Source: an uncultured Paludibaculum sp.
GTDB taxonomy: Bacteria > Acidobacteriota > Terriglobia > Bryobacterales > Bryobacteraceae
Direction: 5' to 3'
NCBI RefSeq assembly: GCF_963665245.1
Contig: NZ_OY762268.1
Location: 744,001-808,000, forward strand
DNA length: 64,000 nucleotides
Shown here: positions 50,352-59,294 of the stretch, in pieces
Numbering within the stretch: position 1 is the first letter of the stretch
Layout of the letters: every line of letters starts with the position of its first letter
Notes under the pieces: model-generated
What the model was told of the DNA's origin: nothing
What the model saw: the letters and a program-made list of their open reading frames with translations, nothing else
Databases searched by the model: none
Position numbers and translations under genes: made by a program

Positions 50352-53300
50352 TCAGCCCTGCCCGGCCGACTTGGCGGACGAACCCAGAGTCTCTCGCACC
50401 TTCTGGGCGAGCATCACCGGCGTGAATGGCTTCTGCAGAAATGGAGTGCCCTTGAGGATCCCTTCCTTGAGAACGGTGTCCTGCGTATGGCCGGACATGA
50501 ATAGCACTTTCAAGCCAGGCCGGACCTTCATCGCGCCTTCGGCGAGACCTCGCCCCCCCAGTTCCGGCATCACCACGTCGGAAAGCAGCAAATCAATCTG
50601 ACCCGGGTGCGTTTCGCAGAAGGTCAACCCCTCCCGCCCATCAGCGGCTTCAAAAACCACATAACCAAACGACTCCAGGATTCGACGCGCGAGGATGCGC
50701 ACGATGGCTTCGTCCTCAACCAGTAGGATGACTTCGGTGCCTCTTGGCGCATCGGCGATGCTCATCGCCGGTGCTGATCCCACCGCCACCGCCTCATTGA
50801 CGGCCGGTAGAAGAATTGTGAATTCGGTCTTCACTCCGGGATTCGACTCACAATGGATGGTGCCACCGCTCTGCTCAACAATGCCCAGAACCGTAGCCAA
50901 GCCCAGGCCCGTGCCTTTGCCTGTTACCTTCGTCGTGAAGAACGGCTCGAAGATGTGGGCTCGGATCTCTTCGTCAAACCCAATACCGGTGTCACATATG
51001 GTCAGCGCCACGTAGGCCCCTGCAGCAACCAACTGCTCCTTGGCCTCTGCTTCAGAGAGGGTGACGTTAGCGGTCTTGATCGTCAGCGAACCTCCGCCCG
51101 GCATGGCGTCGCGCGCGTTGAGTGCGAGATTCATCACGGCCCGGCCGATCTCGCCAGGATCCGCCCGCACCGGCCAAAGCTTCGGCTGGCAATCGATCCT
51201 GACCGCAATCCGCTCGCCCACCAGACGCCGCAGCATGTTGTCAAAATCGGCGACGATGTGGTTCAGGTCCAAAACCTTGGGCTGCAGCACCTGGCGCCGG
51301 CTGAAGGCCAACAGGCGGTGGGTCAGCGCGGCAGCCCGCTCTCCGGCGGCCTTGATCTGGCGCACCTGATGGACAGCGGACTCCTGGTTGGCCAATAGAT
51401 CTTCAAGCAGGTCGCTGTAGCCCAATATAGTGGTGAGCAGGTTGTTGAAATCATGCGCGATGCCACCCGCCAACCGGCCCACCGCTTCCATCTTCTGGGC
51501 CTGCCGCAGATGCTCCTCACTGTTGCGCAAGGCGAGTTGTGTCAGCTTCCGCTCCGTGACGTCGTCCACGGCCAGCAAAATCATCTTCAGATGGTTGATG
51601 CGGCAGCCTCCCATCACGAGACTTCTGCGCCCCACCCTGGGGAAGTCCTTGTCCACCTCCAGATCCGGAAATGCGCTACCGCTTTGGAGGAGTATTTCCA
51701 GCGCTTTCCGAAGCTCCGGCACGTCCCAACTGCCGCCGGTCAACGAAAAGATCGGTTGCCCTTCCGCCTCCGCGCTCGACACCCGGAACGTCTGGTAGAA
51801 GGCTCGGTTCGCCATGCTGATGGTGAGCTTCGTATCAAGCACCAGCAGGGGCTGGCGCACAGTCTCAACGATCGACATGGCAAAATCACGCGCCTGCGCG
51901 AGCGCGGCATTCTTTGCCTGCAATTCATCGTTGACCGTGATGAGTTCTTCGTTCGTCGATTGCAGCTCTTCCTTGGCGGTCTCCAGTTCCTCGTTCAGGC
52001 TCTGCAGTTCCTCATTGGCCGAGAGAGCCTCTTCGGTGTTGGTCTGGATCTCCTCTCGGGAAGATTGATGAGCCTCCACAGCCGCAAGGAAGCGTTGTTT
52101 TGCCTCGGCAAGTTGCTGCTTCAGCCGCGCGATCTGGCGGTCCCGGCTGTCGCCTTCCATGGGCTCACCGGCCGGCCTTGGCGGGTCCTGCGTCAACTCC
52201 TGCGCCGGTTCGAACAACACCAGAGTGGAGCGGGAGCGTTCGGAGATCAGCGGCAGCGCTTCCACGGTCACTTCGCCTGGGCTACCTTCGAATTCGTAGG
52301 TCACTCTTTCCTGCCGGGCCGGCTCGCCGCTCTTTTGTGCCTGCTGGATCAGCTTCTCGACTTCCAGAAACAGGCCGGTGTCGGAAATCAGCTTGATCAG
52401 GCTGAAACTGACTTTGCCGGCAGGCAGTGTAAGGTACCGGTTTGCCTGGCCCCGAACCTCGAGAACCTCCATGTTCTCGTCCACCACCACACCGGCTGGG
52501 CTGAATTTGGAAAGCAGGATCCGGTCGACCTCCTTCCGTACATCCGAACTGTTCCATGGTTCCGGCGCAGGCTCGTCCCAATCGATGCTTCGCTGCACCC
52601 CTCGGCGCGGAACGGGGGTCGAACCGTGAAACAACGGGGGCCTTCTGGCCATCCCCCGTTTCGAGAAAATGCGGTGTTCGCGGTCAGCCACCGAGAACAG
52701 GTCGCCGGAAGCCGCTGCCTCCGATGCACCCAGTAGGAGAAACCCAGCCGGGTTGAGGGCGAAATGGAACACCGGCAGGATGTCCTTCTGCACGCCGCCG
52801 AGATAGATAAGAACGTTGCGGCAACTGATCAGGTCGACCTTCGAAAACGGTGGATCGTCAATGAGATTGTGCCGGGTAAAGACGCACATCTCCCGCAGCG
52901 ACTTCTTGATGCGATAGCCGCCGTCGATCTTCGTGAAATACCGGTTCAGACGTTCCCGGCTAAGGTCAGCCTCTATGTTCTCCGAGTACGTACCCGTGCG
53001 TGCCTTCTCAATCGACGCCACGCTGATGTCGGAAGCGAAGATCTGAACTGGAAACGACACCCCGGTCTCGCTGAAGAACTCGTCCAGCGAGATGGCGATG
53101 GAAAAAGCCTCCTCGCCCGTGGCGCAGCCGGCTACCCACACTCGAATCGCTTCGGTCGCACGCCGCCCCTGCACCAGGCGGGGAAAAACGATGGTCTTCA
53201 GACACTCAAATGATTCCAGATCCCGGAAAAAGCTGGTCACTCCGATGAGCAGATCCCGTTGCAGCGCTACCAGCTCATTGGCATCGTTCTTGAGCCGTTC

Positions 53301-54143
53301 GCCGTACTCTTGCAGGCTGCCGATGTTGCACAGCGCCAGGCGCCGCAGGATGCGCCGCTTGATCATCTTCTCCCGGTACAGCGAAAAGTCGATGCCCGTA
53401 GCCGCGCGCAAAACCGCGAGTATGCCTCCGAAATGTTCCTCGTCGCCGGTCGCGTCTTCCTGCGGGCGCGGAGGCCGGGCCATGTACGAATGGTGGCTCA
53501 CTCTCGCCAGTTCGGCCGCGATCTCCTCGGGTCGCAGGACAAAATCCACGCAACCCGTGGCTATGGCTGCCTGTGGCATGCTGGCAAACTTCGCGCTGGC
53601 CTCGTCCTGCGCGAAGGTCACGCCCCCCGCGGCCTTGATCGCCTCCACGCCGCCCGACCCGTCTGTGCCCGTGCCCGACAGGATCACGGCGATGGCCCGG
53701 TTTCCGCACTCTTTGGCCATGGACCGCAGGAACCGGTCAATGGGCATGTGCATGCCCGGCGTCTGGGTACGCGTCGCAAGGCGCAACGCCCCGTCCTGAA
53801 TGGTGAGATCCACATTGGCCGGTATGACATAAACGTGGTTGGCTTCCACGATGGTGCCGTCCGTCGCGTCGTTGACCGGCATGGAAGTGATGCGCGAAAG
53901 AATTTGCGACAGCATGCTCGGATGGTTTGGCTCGAGATGCTGGACGAATACGATGGCCAGGCCGGTGTCACCCGGCAGTTCCGCCAGCAGGCGCTTGAAA
54001 ACCTCCAGACCGCCCGCGGAAGCCCCAATGCCGACCACGGGAATCGCCGGCCTGGCCTCCGGGCCCTCCTCGTGCGCTGGCTGACCGGGGTCCGGGGTCG
54101 CCGGGGCCAACGGATCGGTGTCGGGAGCCGGTTTATCGCTCAT
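50352..54143 (-). CDS. CheB-CheR-PAS-histidine kinase-receiver hybrid protein
   Basis: A 1263-residue multidomain signalling protein. In order: CheB methylesterase (about 33-215, catalytic Ser in GIGASAGG, His in VQHLEPNHPS, Asp in GTGTDGSGG); CheR methyltransferase (about 230-480, SAM motif WVAGCATGEEAFS); PAS-like region; a long coiled coil (EEALSANEELQSLNEELE); a second PAS; HisKA with HDFNNLLTTILG; HATPase with LNARDAMPGGG and TGKGTGLGLA; and a C-terminal receiver with LLLSDVVMPELGG. Such proteins can combine a chemotaxis-like methylation module with a hybrid kinase; no chemoreceptor or other che gene is nearby. The start at 54141-54143 precedes MSDKPAP. It may sense and signal to an unseen partner. 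Confidence 0.9.
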   Translation of the reverse strand: MSDKPAPDTDPLAPATPDPGQPAHEEGPEARPAIPVVGIGASAGGLEVFKRLLAELPGDTGLAIVFVQHLEPNHPSMLSQILSRITSMPVNDATDGTIVEANHVYVIPANVDLTIQDGALRLATRTQTPGMHMPIDRFLRSMAKECGNRAIAVILSGTGTDGSGGVEAIKAAGGVTFAQDEASAKFASMPQAAIATGCVDFVLRPEEIAAELARVSHHSYMARPPRPQEDATGDEEHFGGILAVLRAATGIDFSLYREKMIKRRILRRLALCNIGSLQEYGERLKNDANELVALQRDLLIGVTSFFRDLESFECLKTIVFPRLVQGRRATEAIRVWVAGCATGEEAFSIAISLDEFFSETGVSFPVQIFASDISVASIEKARTGTYSENIEADLSRERLNRYFTKIDGGYRIKKSLREMCVFTRHNLIDDPPFSKVDLISCRNVLIYLGGVQKDILPVFHFALNPAGFLLLGASEAAASGDLFSVADREHRIFSKRGMARRPPLFHGSTPVPRRGVQRSIDWDEPAPEPWNSSDVRKEVDRILLSKFSPAGVVVDENMEVLEVRGQANRYLTLPAGKVSFSLIKLISDTGLFLEVEKLIQQAQKSGEPARQERVTYEFEGSPGEVTVEALPLISERSRSTLVLFEPAQELTQDPPRPAGEPMEGDSRDRQIARLKQQLAEAKQRFLAAVEAHQSSREEIQTNTEEALSANEELQSLNEELETAKEELQSTNEELITVNDELQAKNAALAQARDFAMSIVETVRQPLLVLDTKLTISMANRAFYQTFRVSSAEAEGQPIFSLTGGSWDVPELRKALEILLQSGSAFPDLEVDKDFPRVGRRSLVMGGCRINHLKMILLAVDDVTERKLTQLALRNSEEHLRQAQKMEAVGRLAGGIAHDFNNLLTTILGYSDLLEDLLANQESAVHQVRQIKAAGERAAALTHRLLAFSRRQVLQPKVLDLNHIVADFDNMLRRLVGERIAVRIDCQPKLWPVRADPGEIGRAVMNLALNARDAMPGGGSLTIKTANVTLSEAEAKEQLVAAGAYVALTICDTGIGFDEEIRAHIFEPFFTTKVTGKGTGLGLATVLGIVEQSGGTIHCESNPGVKTEFTILLPAVNEAVAVGSAPAMSIADAPRGTEVILLVEDEAIVRILARRILESFGYVVFEAADGREGLTFCETHPGQIDLLLSDVVMPELGGRGLAEGAMKVRPGLKVLFMSGHTQDTVLKEGILKGTPFLQKPFTPVMLAQKVRETLGSSAKSAGQG

Positions 54144-54373
54144 ATGTCGTCTTTTCTTCCTGATTAGTCTTCCGAAGCGAGCAAAATCGATAATACTCGA
54201 CATTCCTCTACACGCCGAGTGCCAAAGCAAGGGCGCGCCGAGATTTAATGGACTATGCGTCATCCAAATTGGGGCAATACTCTCAGCTCTTCTTTCTTGA
54301 CTTCCGCGTTCTGTATTAAATGCAACCGCACGATTTCGGTGGCCCGAGTGCCACGCGCTTCTCCTCCAGTTCA

Positions 54374-54390
54374 CCACGGTACTGCCGTGG
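54374..54390. repeat. Inverted repeat CCACGG-N5-CCGTGG
   Basis: CCACGG (54374-54379) and CCGTGG (54385-54390) form a perfect hairpin with a 5-nt loop, about 105 bp upstream of the SEC-C gene. Could be an operator or an RNA hairpin. Confidence 0.4.
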
Positions 54391-54400
54391 AATCAATAGC

Positions 54401-54431
54401 TTGGGGAGATACCCTAACAGCTCCTCCCCAA
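54401..54431. repeat. Inverted repeat TTGGGGAG / CTCCCCAA
   Basis: TTGGGGAG (54401-54408) and CTCCCCAA (54424-54431) pair perfectly, with a 15-nt spacer, 65 bp upstream of the SEC-C gene start. Its role is unknown; an operator or 5'-leader hairpin is possible. Confidence 0.4.
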
Positions 54432-54496
54432 TACTGGAACCAAGGATGGCTCAAGCCACTCCCCCTAGAACTTGACTCACCAGGGAAGGAACCCAT

Positions 54497-55285
54497 ATGG
54501 CATCCGCCGCTCAGATCACCGCCAACCGCGCCAACGCGCAACAGTCCACCGGGCCCCGCTCCGAACAGGGCAAAACTCGTTCTTCGCAAAACAACCTCCG
54601 CTACGGATTCCGCTCGCAATCCGTCCTGCTCCCCGGCGATGACCCCGCCGAATATGAGGAACTCCTGGACGAGTTGACCGTCCATTTCGATGCCGACGAC
54701 CTCACCACACAGCGCTATGTCCGCGAGATGGCCGATGCCGAATGGCGCCTCCGTCGTGTCCGGGCTCACCAGGAAGTCCTCCTCACCGGGAAGATCAACG
54801 AACTCGCCGCGACCCGCCCAACCCTCAGCCCCATCCACCTCCAGGCCCTGGCCTTCGAATCGCTCTACCGCGATACAACATTCACTCAGTTTCTGACGTA
54901 CGAAGCCAAATTCGAGCGCCAATACGAGCGCGCCTACAAGGGCTGGATGCGGACCAGGGAGAAGCTCAGTATCCACAAAGCCCGCGAGATCCGGTCCCAG
55001 TTCGAGGCGTCGCTGGTCACACCAACAAAATGGACGGACGAACCCAATGCCCGCCCGGAATCCCCCGCCATCACGCCACGGCAACCGGGACTCGAAGCCA
55101 AATCGCAGTCTCGCCGTCCGGAACCACCGTCATCCATTCCGCCGGCGCCTGCGGCCATCCCGCGCAGCGCCCCCTGCCCCTGCGGATCTGGTGAGAAATA
55201 CAAGCGTTGCTGCGGCCGCAACGCCCCAGCCGTCCTCGCCCACGCCACCGGAGGATCGCCCGTCCAAGGCGTGCCTTCCGTCTGA
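54497..55285 (+). CDS. SEC-C motif protein of unknown function
   Basis: A 262-residue protein whose C-terminal part (about 223-242) contains a SEC-C zinc motif, SAPCPCGSGEKYKRCCG. The N-terminus reads ITANRANAQQSTGPRSEQGK, a segment I recall from a family common in Acidobacteria. The middle (residues 55-165) is helical and charged, and a Pro-rich linker leads to the zinc motif. SEC-C motifs, named from SecA, bind zinc and proteins or nucleic acids. The ATG follows AGGGAAGGAA. It is divergent from the kinase gene and 261 bp upstream of the sigma-54 activator gene; there is no evidence of joint function. Confidence 0.75.
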   Translation: MASAAQITANRANAQQSTGPRSEQGKTRSSQNNLRYGFRSQSVLLPGDDPAEYEELLDELTVHFDADDLTTQRYVREMADAEWRLRRVRAHQEVLLTGKINELAATRPTLSPIHLQALAFESLYRDTTFTQFLTYEAKFERQYERAYKGWMRTREKLSIHKAREIRSQFEASLVTPTKWTDEPNARPESPAITPRQPGLEAKSQSRRPEPPSSIPPAPAAIPRSAPCPCGSGEKYKRCCGRNAPAVLAHATGGSPVQGVPSV

Positions 55286-55378
55286 CGGTTCGCGCCGCCG
55301 TCACGGACAGGGAGATCGCCCCGCCCCTCCGTCGCTTGTCGTTGCAGTCTGCCAGCCAAACGGCCCTGTTCCCATCAC

Positions 55379-55394
55379 TGACCATATTTGGTCG
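55379..55394. promoter_or_regulatory. Single 16-bp palindrome upstream of the activator gene
   Basis: TGACC-ATATTT-GGTCG at 55379-55394 has the half-sites and spacing of the tandem elements, but only one unit is present. It ends 9 bp before the probable -35 element of the activator gene, a place suited to autoregulation. Confidence 0.55.
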
Positions 55395-55402
55395 AGGAGC
55401 TA

Positions 55403-55430
55403 TTGCGTAATTCTCAATAAGTGTTAATAT
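55403..55430 (+). promoter_or_regulatory. Probable sigma-70-type promoter of the activator gene
   Basis: TTGCGT (55403-55408) and TAATAT (55425-55430) are separated by 16 nt in an AT-rich stretch, about 117 bp upstream of the sigma-54 activator start codon. Confidence 0.45.
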
Positions 55431-55546
55431 CAAATGGACCGTCAATTTCGACGTGTCACTGGTTCCGAGATCCTTTCGGCTTCACCGATTTCCTCTCTCA
55501 CAAGGCCACCGGCTATTTCTACGTACTGCGAGAAGGGGGAAGAGCG

Positions 55547-57667
55547 ATGTCTTCCACAGGCACTCACTTCAAAGGCACAAATTGGCTAATGGAAAACGGA
55601 GCACGAGAGCTCGAACTCCTTTTCCGCGCGATCGTTTTTCATCCTTCGGTGCCCATTCTGCTCACCGATGACAATGGCAATTCCCGGGATGCGAGTTCCG
55701 GTGCGGGCAGGCTGTTGGGGCGCCCCCGCGACCAGATCATCGGACGCCCGCTCGAAGAGTTCGCGCAGCCCGACTCCAAGCCGAGGATCGCGAGCCTTTT
55801 GAATGCCTTGCGAGAGCAAGCCGAGCAGGATGGCACGCTCGCCCTGGTGGGTCCGGATGGAGCCCCGCGGCAGGTGAAGTACATCGCCAAGCCCAATGTG
55901 CTGCCCGTGCGTCACCTGCTGGTGTTGCAGGAAAAGCCCCTTGATGCCGCAACCCCAGGTGTTTCGGATCAACCGGTGAGCGCGCCGCCCCCTTGGGTGA
56001 AGGACTATGCGCTCTTCCTGTTGGATGTCGGGGGCAATTTCGTCGCCTGGCACGCCGGGGCGGAGAGAATCTACGGATACAAGTCGGAGGAGGTCCTGGG
56101 TCGGCACTTCTCCCTGGTGTTTCCCCCCGCAGCCTCTGTCCGCGCGGAAGTGGATGGGAGCCTGGGACGGGCTGTCGTCGAGGGCCACTTCGGGAGCGAA
56201 GGTTGGCATCTGAGAAACGATGGCGGGCGATTCTGGGCCAACATCGTCTTGCTGGCGCTTCGTCAGGACGACGGAAACATGCAGGGTTTTGCCGGTATCG
56301 CCCGTGATTTCAGCGGACGGCACGAGCAGGACGAAAAGCTTCGGCGTAACCGTGTACGCACACGCCTGGCCCCGTTGCTGCCCGCTATCGCAGGCGTCGT
56401 CTCGGGCGAGTTTGACCGGATCCCGGAAGTCAATGACACCTTTCTCGCTTTGGTTGGCTACACTCGGGAAGATCTCCTTTCCGGCCGCCTGCACTGGCCC
56501 TCGCTGACACCGCCGGCGTTCGCGCAGTTGGACGAACTGGCGCATGAGGAGGGTCTCCGGTTTGGGGCGTGTACCCCCTACGAGAAGGAATTCCTCTGCA
56601 AGGATGGTTCGCTCGTTCCGGTGCTGGTGGCCACAGCCGTTCTGAAGCTCTCCCCCTTCCGGTGGATCTCCTTTGTCCAGGACCTCAGGCAGCGCGATCG
56701 GCGCGAAAGCGTTGCGGAAGAGGAGTTCGATCTCAGCCAGGATTTCGGAGAGATTGTTGGCACCAGCGCCGCTCTCAAGAGGGTTCAGAGCCAGATTGAA
56801 GTGGTTGCCCCCACCGATGCCAACGTGTTGATTCTCGGAGAGACCGGCACCGGAAAAGAACTGGTAGCCCGCGCCATCCATCGCATCAGCCCACGCCGCG
56901 GCCTTCCCTTCATCACACTCAACTGCGCGGCCATACCCACCGGCCTTCTGGAAAGCGAACTGTTCGGCTATGAGCGGGGCGCCTTCACCGGCGCTCTGTC
57001 CCAGAAGATCGGCCGCTTCGAGATGGCGCACCGCGGCACTCTCTTCCTGGACGAGGTCGGCGACATCCCTCTCGATCTCCAGCCAAAGTTGCTGCGCGCC
57101 TTGCAGGAGAAGTCGTTTGAGAGACTTGGCGGCACCAAAACGATCCCAATCGACGTTCGGTTGGTAGCGGCGACCAACCGGAATCTCACGCAGATGATGG
57201 GTGACAAGCTCTTCCGAAGCGACCTCTACTACCGCCTCAGAGTCTTTCCCATTTCGACGCCCCCGTTGCGCGATCACCCCGAGGACATCCCCACTCTGGC
57301 CCGGCACTTCACTCGGGTCTACGCCGGAAAAATGAGCCGTCAGATTGAGAAGATCCCGACTGAAACGATGAACCTGCTCGTCAAGTACAAGTGGCCGGGC
57401 AACGTGCGGGAGTTGGAGAATTTCATCGAGAGGTCCGTTATTCTCTCCAGTGGGTCGACTCTCCGCGCGCCGCTGGCCGAACTGGAGTCCGAGGCATCGT
57501 CGCTGGCCGGCGACATTACGCTCGAACAAGTCGAACGGGAACACATTATCCGTGTGTTCCGGGAGAGCGGCGGCGTCGTGACCACCACCGCCACTCGCCT
57601 TGGGTTGCATCGCACGACCCTCAATGCCATCATGCGGAAACTGGGCATCTCTCGAAAAGATCTCTGA
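55547..57667 (+). CDS. PAS-containing sigma-54-dependent transcriptional activator (bEBP)
   Basis: A 706-residue enhancer-binding protein. The first 400 residues hold about three PAS-like sensor regions (VPILLTDDNGNSRDASSG; FLLDVGGNFVAWHAGAERIYGY; IPEVNDTFLALVGYTREDL). The AAA+ domain begins near residue 405 with Walker A GETGTGKE (431-438), the sigma-54-contact loop GAFTGA (478-483), Walker B TLFLDEVGD and the arginine-containing end. A Fis-type HTH closes the protein (RESGGVVTTTATRLGLHRTTL). GAFTGA shows it can really work with sigma-54. There is no receiver domain, so it is probably controlled by PAS ligands or redox. The start at 55547 has GGGGGAAGAG upstream. Its stop codon lies inside the tandem palindrome that begins at 57665, linking it to a local regulon. 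Confidence 0.93.
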   Translation: MSSTGTHFKGTNWLMENGARELELLFRAIVFHPSVPILLTDDNGNSRDASSGAGRLLGRPRDQIIGRPLEEFAQPDSKPRIASLLNALREQAEQDGTLALVGPDGAPRQVKYIAKPNVLPVRHLLVLQEKPLDAATPGVSDQPVSAPPPWVKDYALFLLDVGGNFVAWHAGAERIYGYKSEEVLGRHFSLVFPPAASVRAEVDGSLGRAVVEGHFGSEGWHLRNDGGRFWANIVLLALRQDDGNMQGFAGIARDFSGRHEQDEKLRRNRVRTRLAPLLPAIAGVVSGEFDRIPEVNDTFLALVGYTREDLLSGRLHWPSLTPPAFAQLDELAHEEGLRFGACTPYEKEFLCKDGSLVPVLVATAVLKLSPFRWISFVQDLRQRDRRESVAEEEFDLSQDFGEIVGTSAALKRVQSQIEVVAPTDANVLILGETGTGKELVARAIHRISPRRGLPFITLNCAAIPTGLLESELFGYERGAFTGALSQKIGRFEMAHRGTLFLDEVGDIPLDLQPKLLRALQEKSFERLGGTKTIPIDVRLVAATNRNLTQMMGDKLFRSDLYYRLRVFPISTPPLRDHPEDIPTLARHFTRVYAGKMSRQIEKIPTETMNLLVKYKWPGNVRELENFIERSVILSSGSTLRAPLAELESEASSLAGDITLEQVEREHIIRVFRESGGVVTTTATRLGLHRTTLNAIMRKLGISRKDL

Positions 57668-57698
57668 CCGGTTGACGTCACCTGACCATGGGCGGTCA
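57665..57698. promoter_or_regulatory. 34-bp tandem palindrome, copy 3
   Basis: TGACC-GGTTGA-CGTCA (57665-57680), 2 bp, TGACC-ATGGGC-GGTCA (57683-57698). The first TGA is the stop codon of the activator gene itself. It is 78 nt upstream of the GG of the putative sigma-54 promoter at 57775. Confidence 0.75.
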
Positions 57699-57774
57699 CT
57701 CTTGACGCCGGCCAGGCAGTCACGCGGAGTCCGATAGACCGTTCATCCTGCGGTGGACGCGGCGCTTGTGGGCC

Positions 57775-57791
57775 CTGGCCTCCGTTGTGCA
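57775..57791 (+). promoter_or_regulatory. Putative sigma-54 promoter of secreted unknown gene
   Basis: CTGGCCTCCGTTGTGCA has GG (57777-57778) and GC (57789-57790) 10 nt apart, with TGG at -24 and TGCA at -12. The gene starts at 57875, about 85 bp downstream. Similarity to the consensus is moderate; the constant distance to the tandem palindrome adds support. Confidence 0.5.
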
Positions 57792-57874
57792 GTAGGAAGG
57801 AATAGAACAGCTCCAGGTTCTAGCTGGGTCAGCACCCCGGTCGTCGTCGCCAGGCGGAGCGTGCAGGAGCAATC

Positions 57875-58918
57875 ATGATCAAGGCGATGGTCCTAGTTGG
57901 TCTCATCTCGTTAGGCAGCTTCCCGGTCTCAGGGCAGCCGACGCCGGAGCTTCGTGGATTCTTCCGCGATCAGATCGGGTTGAGCGACGACCAGATTGCA
58001 ACAATCACGCAAGGCAAAGCGGTCGCGAAGATACTCCCTTCCAAGGTGCCGGCGGAGCTCATCGTGTTCGGTGCTGTATTCGTGGACGCCCCTCCGGAAG
58101 CGTATGTGCGGCTCGCATTTGACGTGAACCACCTGCGCCAGTCGCCCAGCTACCTGAACGTGCGCCAGCTCAGCAGTCCGCCGTCTGCCTCTGATCTCGA
58201 CGGCTTTTCACTCGAACCCGATGACATCAGGAGCCTTAGAAACTGCCGGCCGGGCAAATGTTCCGTGCAGCTACAGGCCGACGCCATGCGGGAATTACAG
58301 ACGTCGCTGGACTGGTCCGGCCCTGACGTCAATGCGCAAGTGAACGACCGGTTGCGGAGAATGATGCTCGACGTTGTGCGGCGGTATCAGGCGAACGGGA
58401 ATCGTGGGCTGGGCAGCTACCACGATCTCGAGCATCCTTTCGATGTCGACAAGCAGCTTCAGTCGTTGCTCGGCCGGTCGCAGGTCCAGGCCGCCTATCT
58501 TCCACAGTTGAATCGATACCTGCTGGACTACCCGAACGCCACCCCGGAGAATGCGCGATCGATGCTGTATTGGGAACGAGTCAGCTTCGGACTGAAACCG
58601 ACGCTACGCCTGAATCACGCCATGTCCTATCAGTCCGTCGGCCCGAGAGGCGCGGCGCAGGTCGTGGTCGTGAAACAGTTGTTTGCCAGCCACTACTTCC
58701 AGCTCGCTCTCGATCTGACGGCCTGCGTCCCGGACAGCAGCCGCGGAGGCTTCTACCTCATCACGTTGAAGGGCTCCACACAACAAGGACTCACCGGTTG
58801 GAAGGGCGCCCTGCTGCGGTTGATCGTCACAAGCCGCACGCGCTCGGCGGAAGAGAAGGTGCTGATTAATATCAAGAAAGTATTGGAGGGGAATCAACAA
58901 CTGGCGGGAGGGAACTGA
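57875..58918 (+). CDS. Secreted protein of unknown function, likely activator target
   Basis: A 347-residue protein with a signal peptide (MVLVGLISLGSFPVSG) and no family I recognise. The sequence has a charged helical opening (ELRGFFRDQIGLSDDQIATI), a central beta-rich part, a segment RSMLYWERVSFGLKPTLRLNHAMSY (abbreviated) and a C-terminal helical end. CRPGKC is the only paired-cysteine segment, probably a disulfide after export. AGGAG precedes the ATG. It lies 207 bp downstream of the sigma-54 activator gene and has the tandem palindrome and a GG-N10-GC promoter in that gap, so it is the closest likely target of the regulator. It may be an envelope-stress factor. Confidence 0.7.
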   Translation: MIKAMVLVGLISLGSFPVSGQPTPELRGFFRDQIGLSDDQIATITQGKAVAKILPSKVPAELIVFGAVFVDAPPEAYVRLAFDVNHLRQSPSYLNVRQLSSPPSASDLDGFSLEPDDIRSLRNCRPGKCSVQLQADAMRELQTSLDWSGPDVNAQVNDRLRRMMLDVVRRYQANGNRGLGSYHDLEHPFDVDKQLQSLLGRSQVQAAYLPQLNRYLLDYPNATPENARSMLYWERVSFGLKPTLRLNHAMSYQSVGPRGAAQVVVVKQLFASHYFQLALDLTACVPDSSRGGFYLITLKGSTQQGLTGWKGALLRLIVTSRTRSAEEKVLINIKKVLEGNQQLAGGN

Positions 58919-59008
58919 GGCGGGCTGGGTGACCGGGGGCCACCTCCGGCAGTGGGCGGCATGGGCCGCCCGGCGTGCCAGTGTGGACTTGCGGCTCACG
59001 TCCGGTCG

Positions 59009-59236
59009 CTACTTGGGAAACCGCGAACTGTAGGCGGCCTTGTGGCTGTTCTCGAAGTCGCTCAGCTGCTTCTCCGCTTCCTCTTTCGCAAGCCCGCAGC
59101 GTGCCTGGAGCTTGCCGAGCATCTCGTCCCTGCGGCCGGCGGCGACTTCCAGATCATCGTCCGTCAATTGGCCCCACCGCTGCAGCATGTTGCCCTTGAA
59201 CTGCTTCCAGTTCCCAGCGAGGATATCGTTGTTCAT
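59009..59236 (-). CDS. CsbD-family stress protein
   Basis: A 75-residue charged protein of the CsbD family, with the typical start MNNDILAGNWKQFKGN and GQLTDDDLEVAAGRRDEMLGK. CsbD-like proteins are induced by general stress in many bacteria; their role is unknown. The gene is on the minus strand, and the ATG at 59234-59236 follows AGGAG. Divergent from the SYLF gene, it shares with it the 34-bp tandem palindrome at 59411. A sigma-54-like sequence lies about 60 bp upstream. Confidence 0.9.
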   Translation of the reverse strand: MNNDILAGNWKQFKGNMLQRWGQLTDDDLEVAAGRRDEMLGKLQARCGLAKEEAEKQLSDFENSHKAAYSSRFPK

Positions 59237-59294
59237 CTAGGTGCTCCTGTTCGGTTCTTTGTGCTTGGGGCTGCCCCAAACGCTGCCATTGCAC

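Larger units (their letters stand above)
54144..54496. other. 353-bp divergent intergenic region with inverted repeats
   Basis: No gene was seen between the hybrid kinase (minus) and the SEC-C protein (plus). It holds two inverted repeats (54374-54390 and 54401-54431). On the minus strand TTGGCAC at 54225-54219 is a perfect -24 half of a sigma-54 promoter, but the -12 part is GTGTA rather than TTGCA, so I do not call a promoter. No TGACC-N6-GGTCA element is present. Confidence 0.5.

Noticed and set aside
54209..54225. TTGGCAC -24 half of a sigma-54 promoter upstream of the hybrid kinase
   Set aside because: The -12 part reads GTGTA and lacks the conserved GC, and no palindrome pair is near.
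55586..57610. 674-codon minus-strand open frame
   Set aside because: Antisense to the sigma-54 activator, whose GETGTGKE and GAFTGA motifs are unambiguous.
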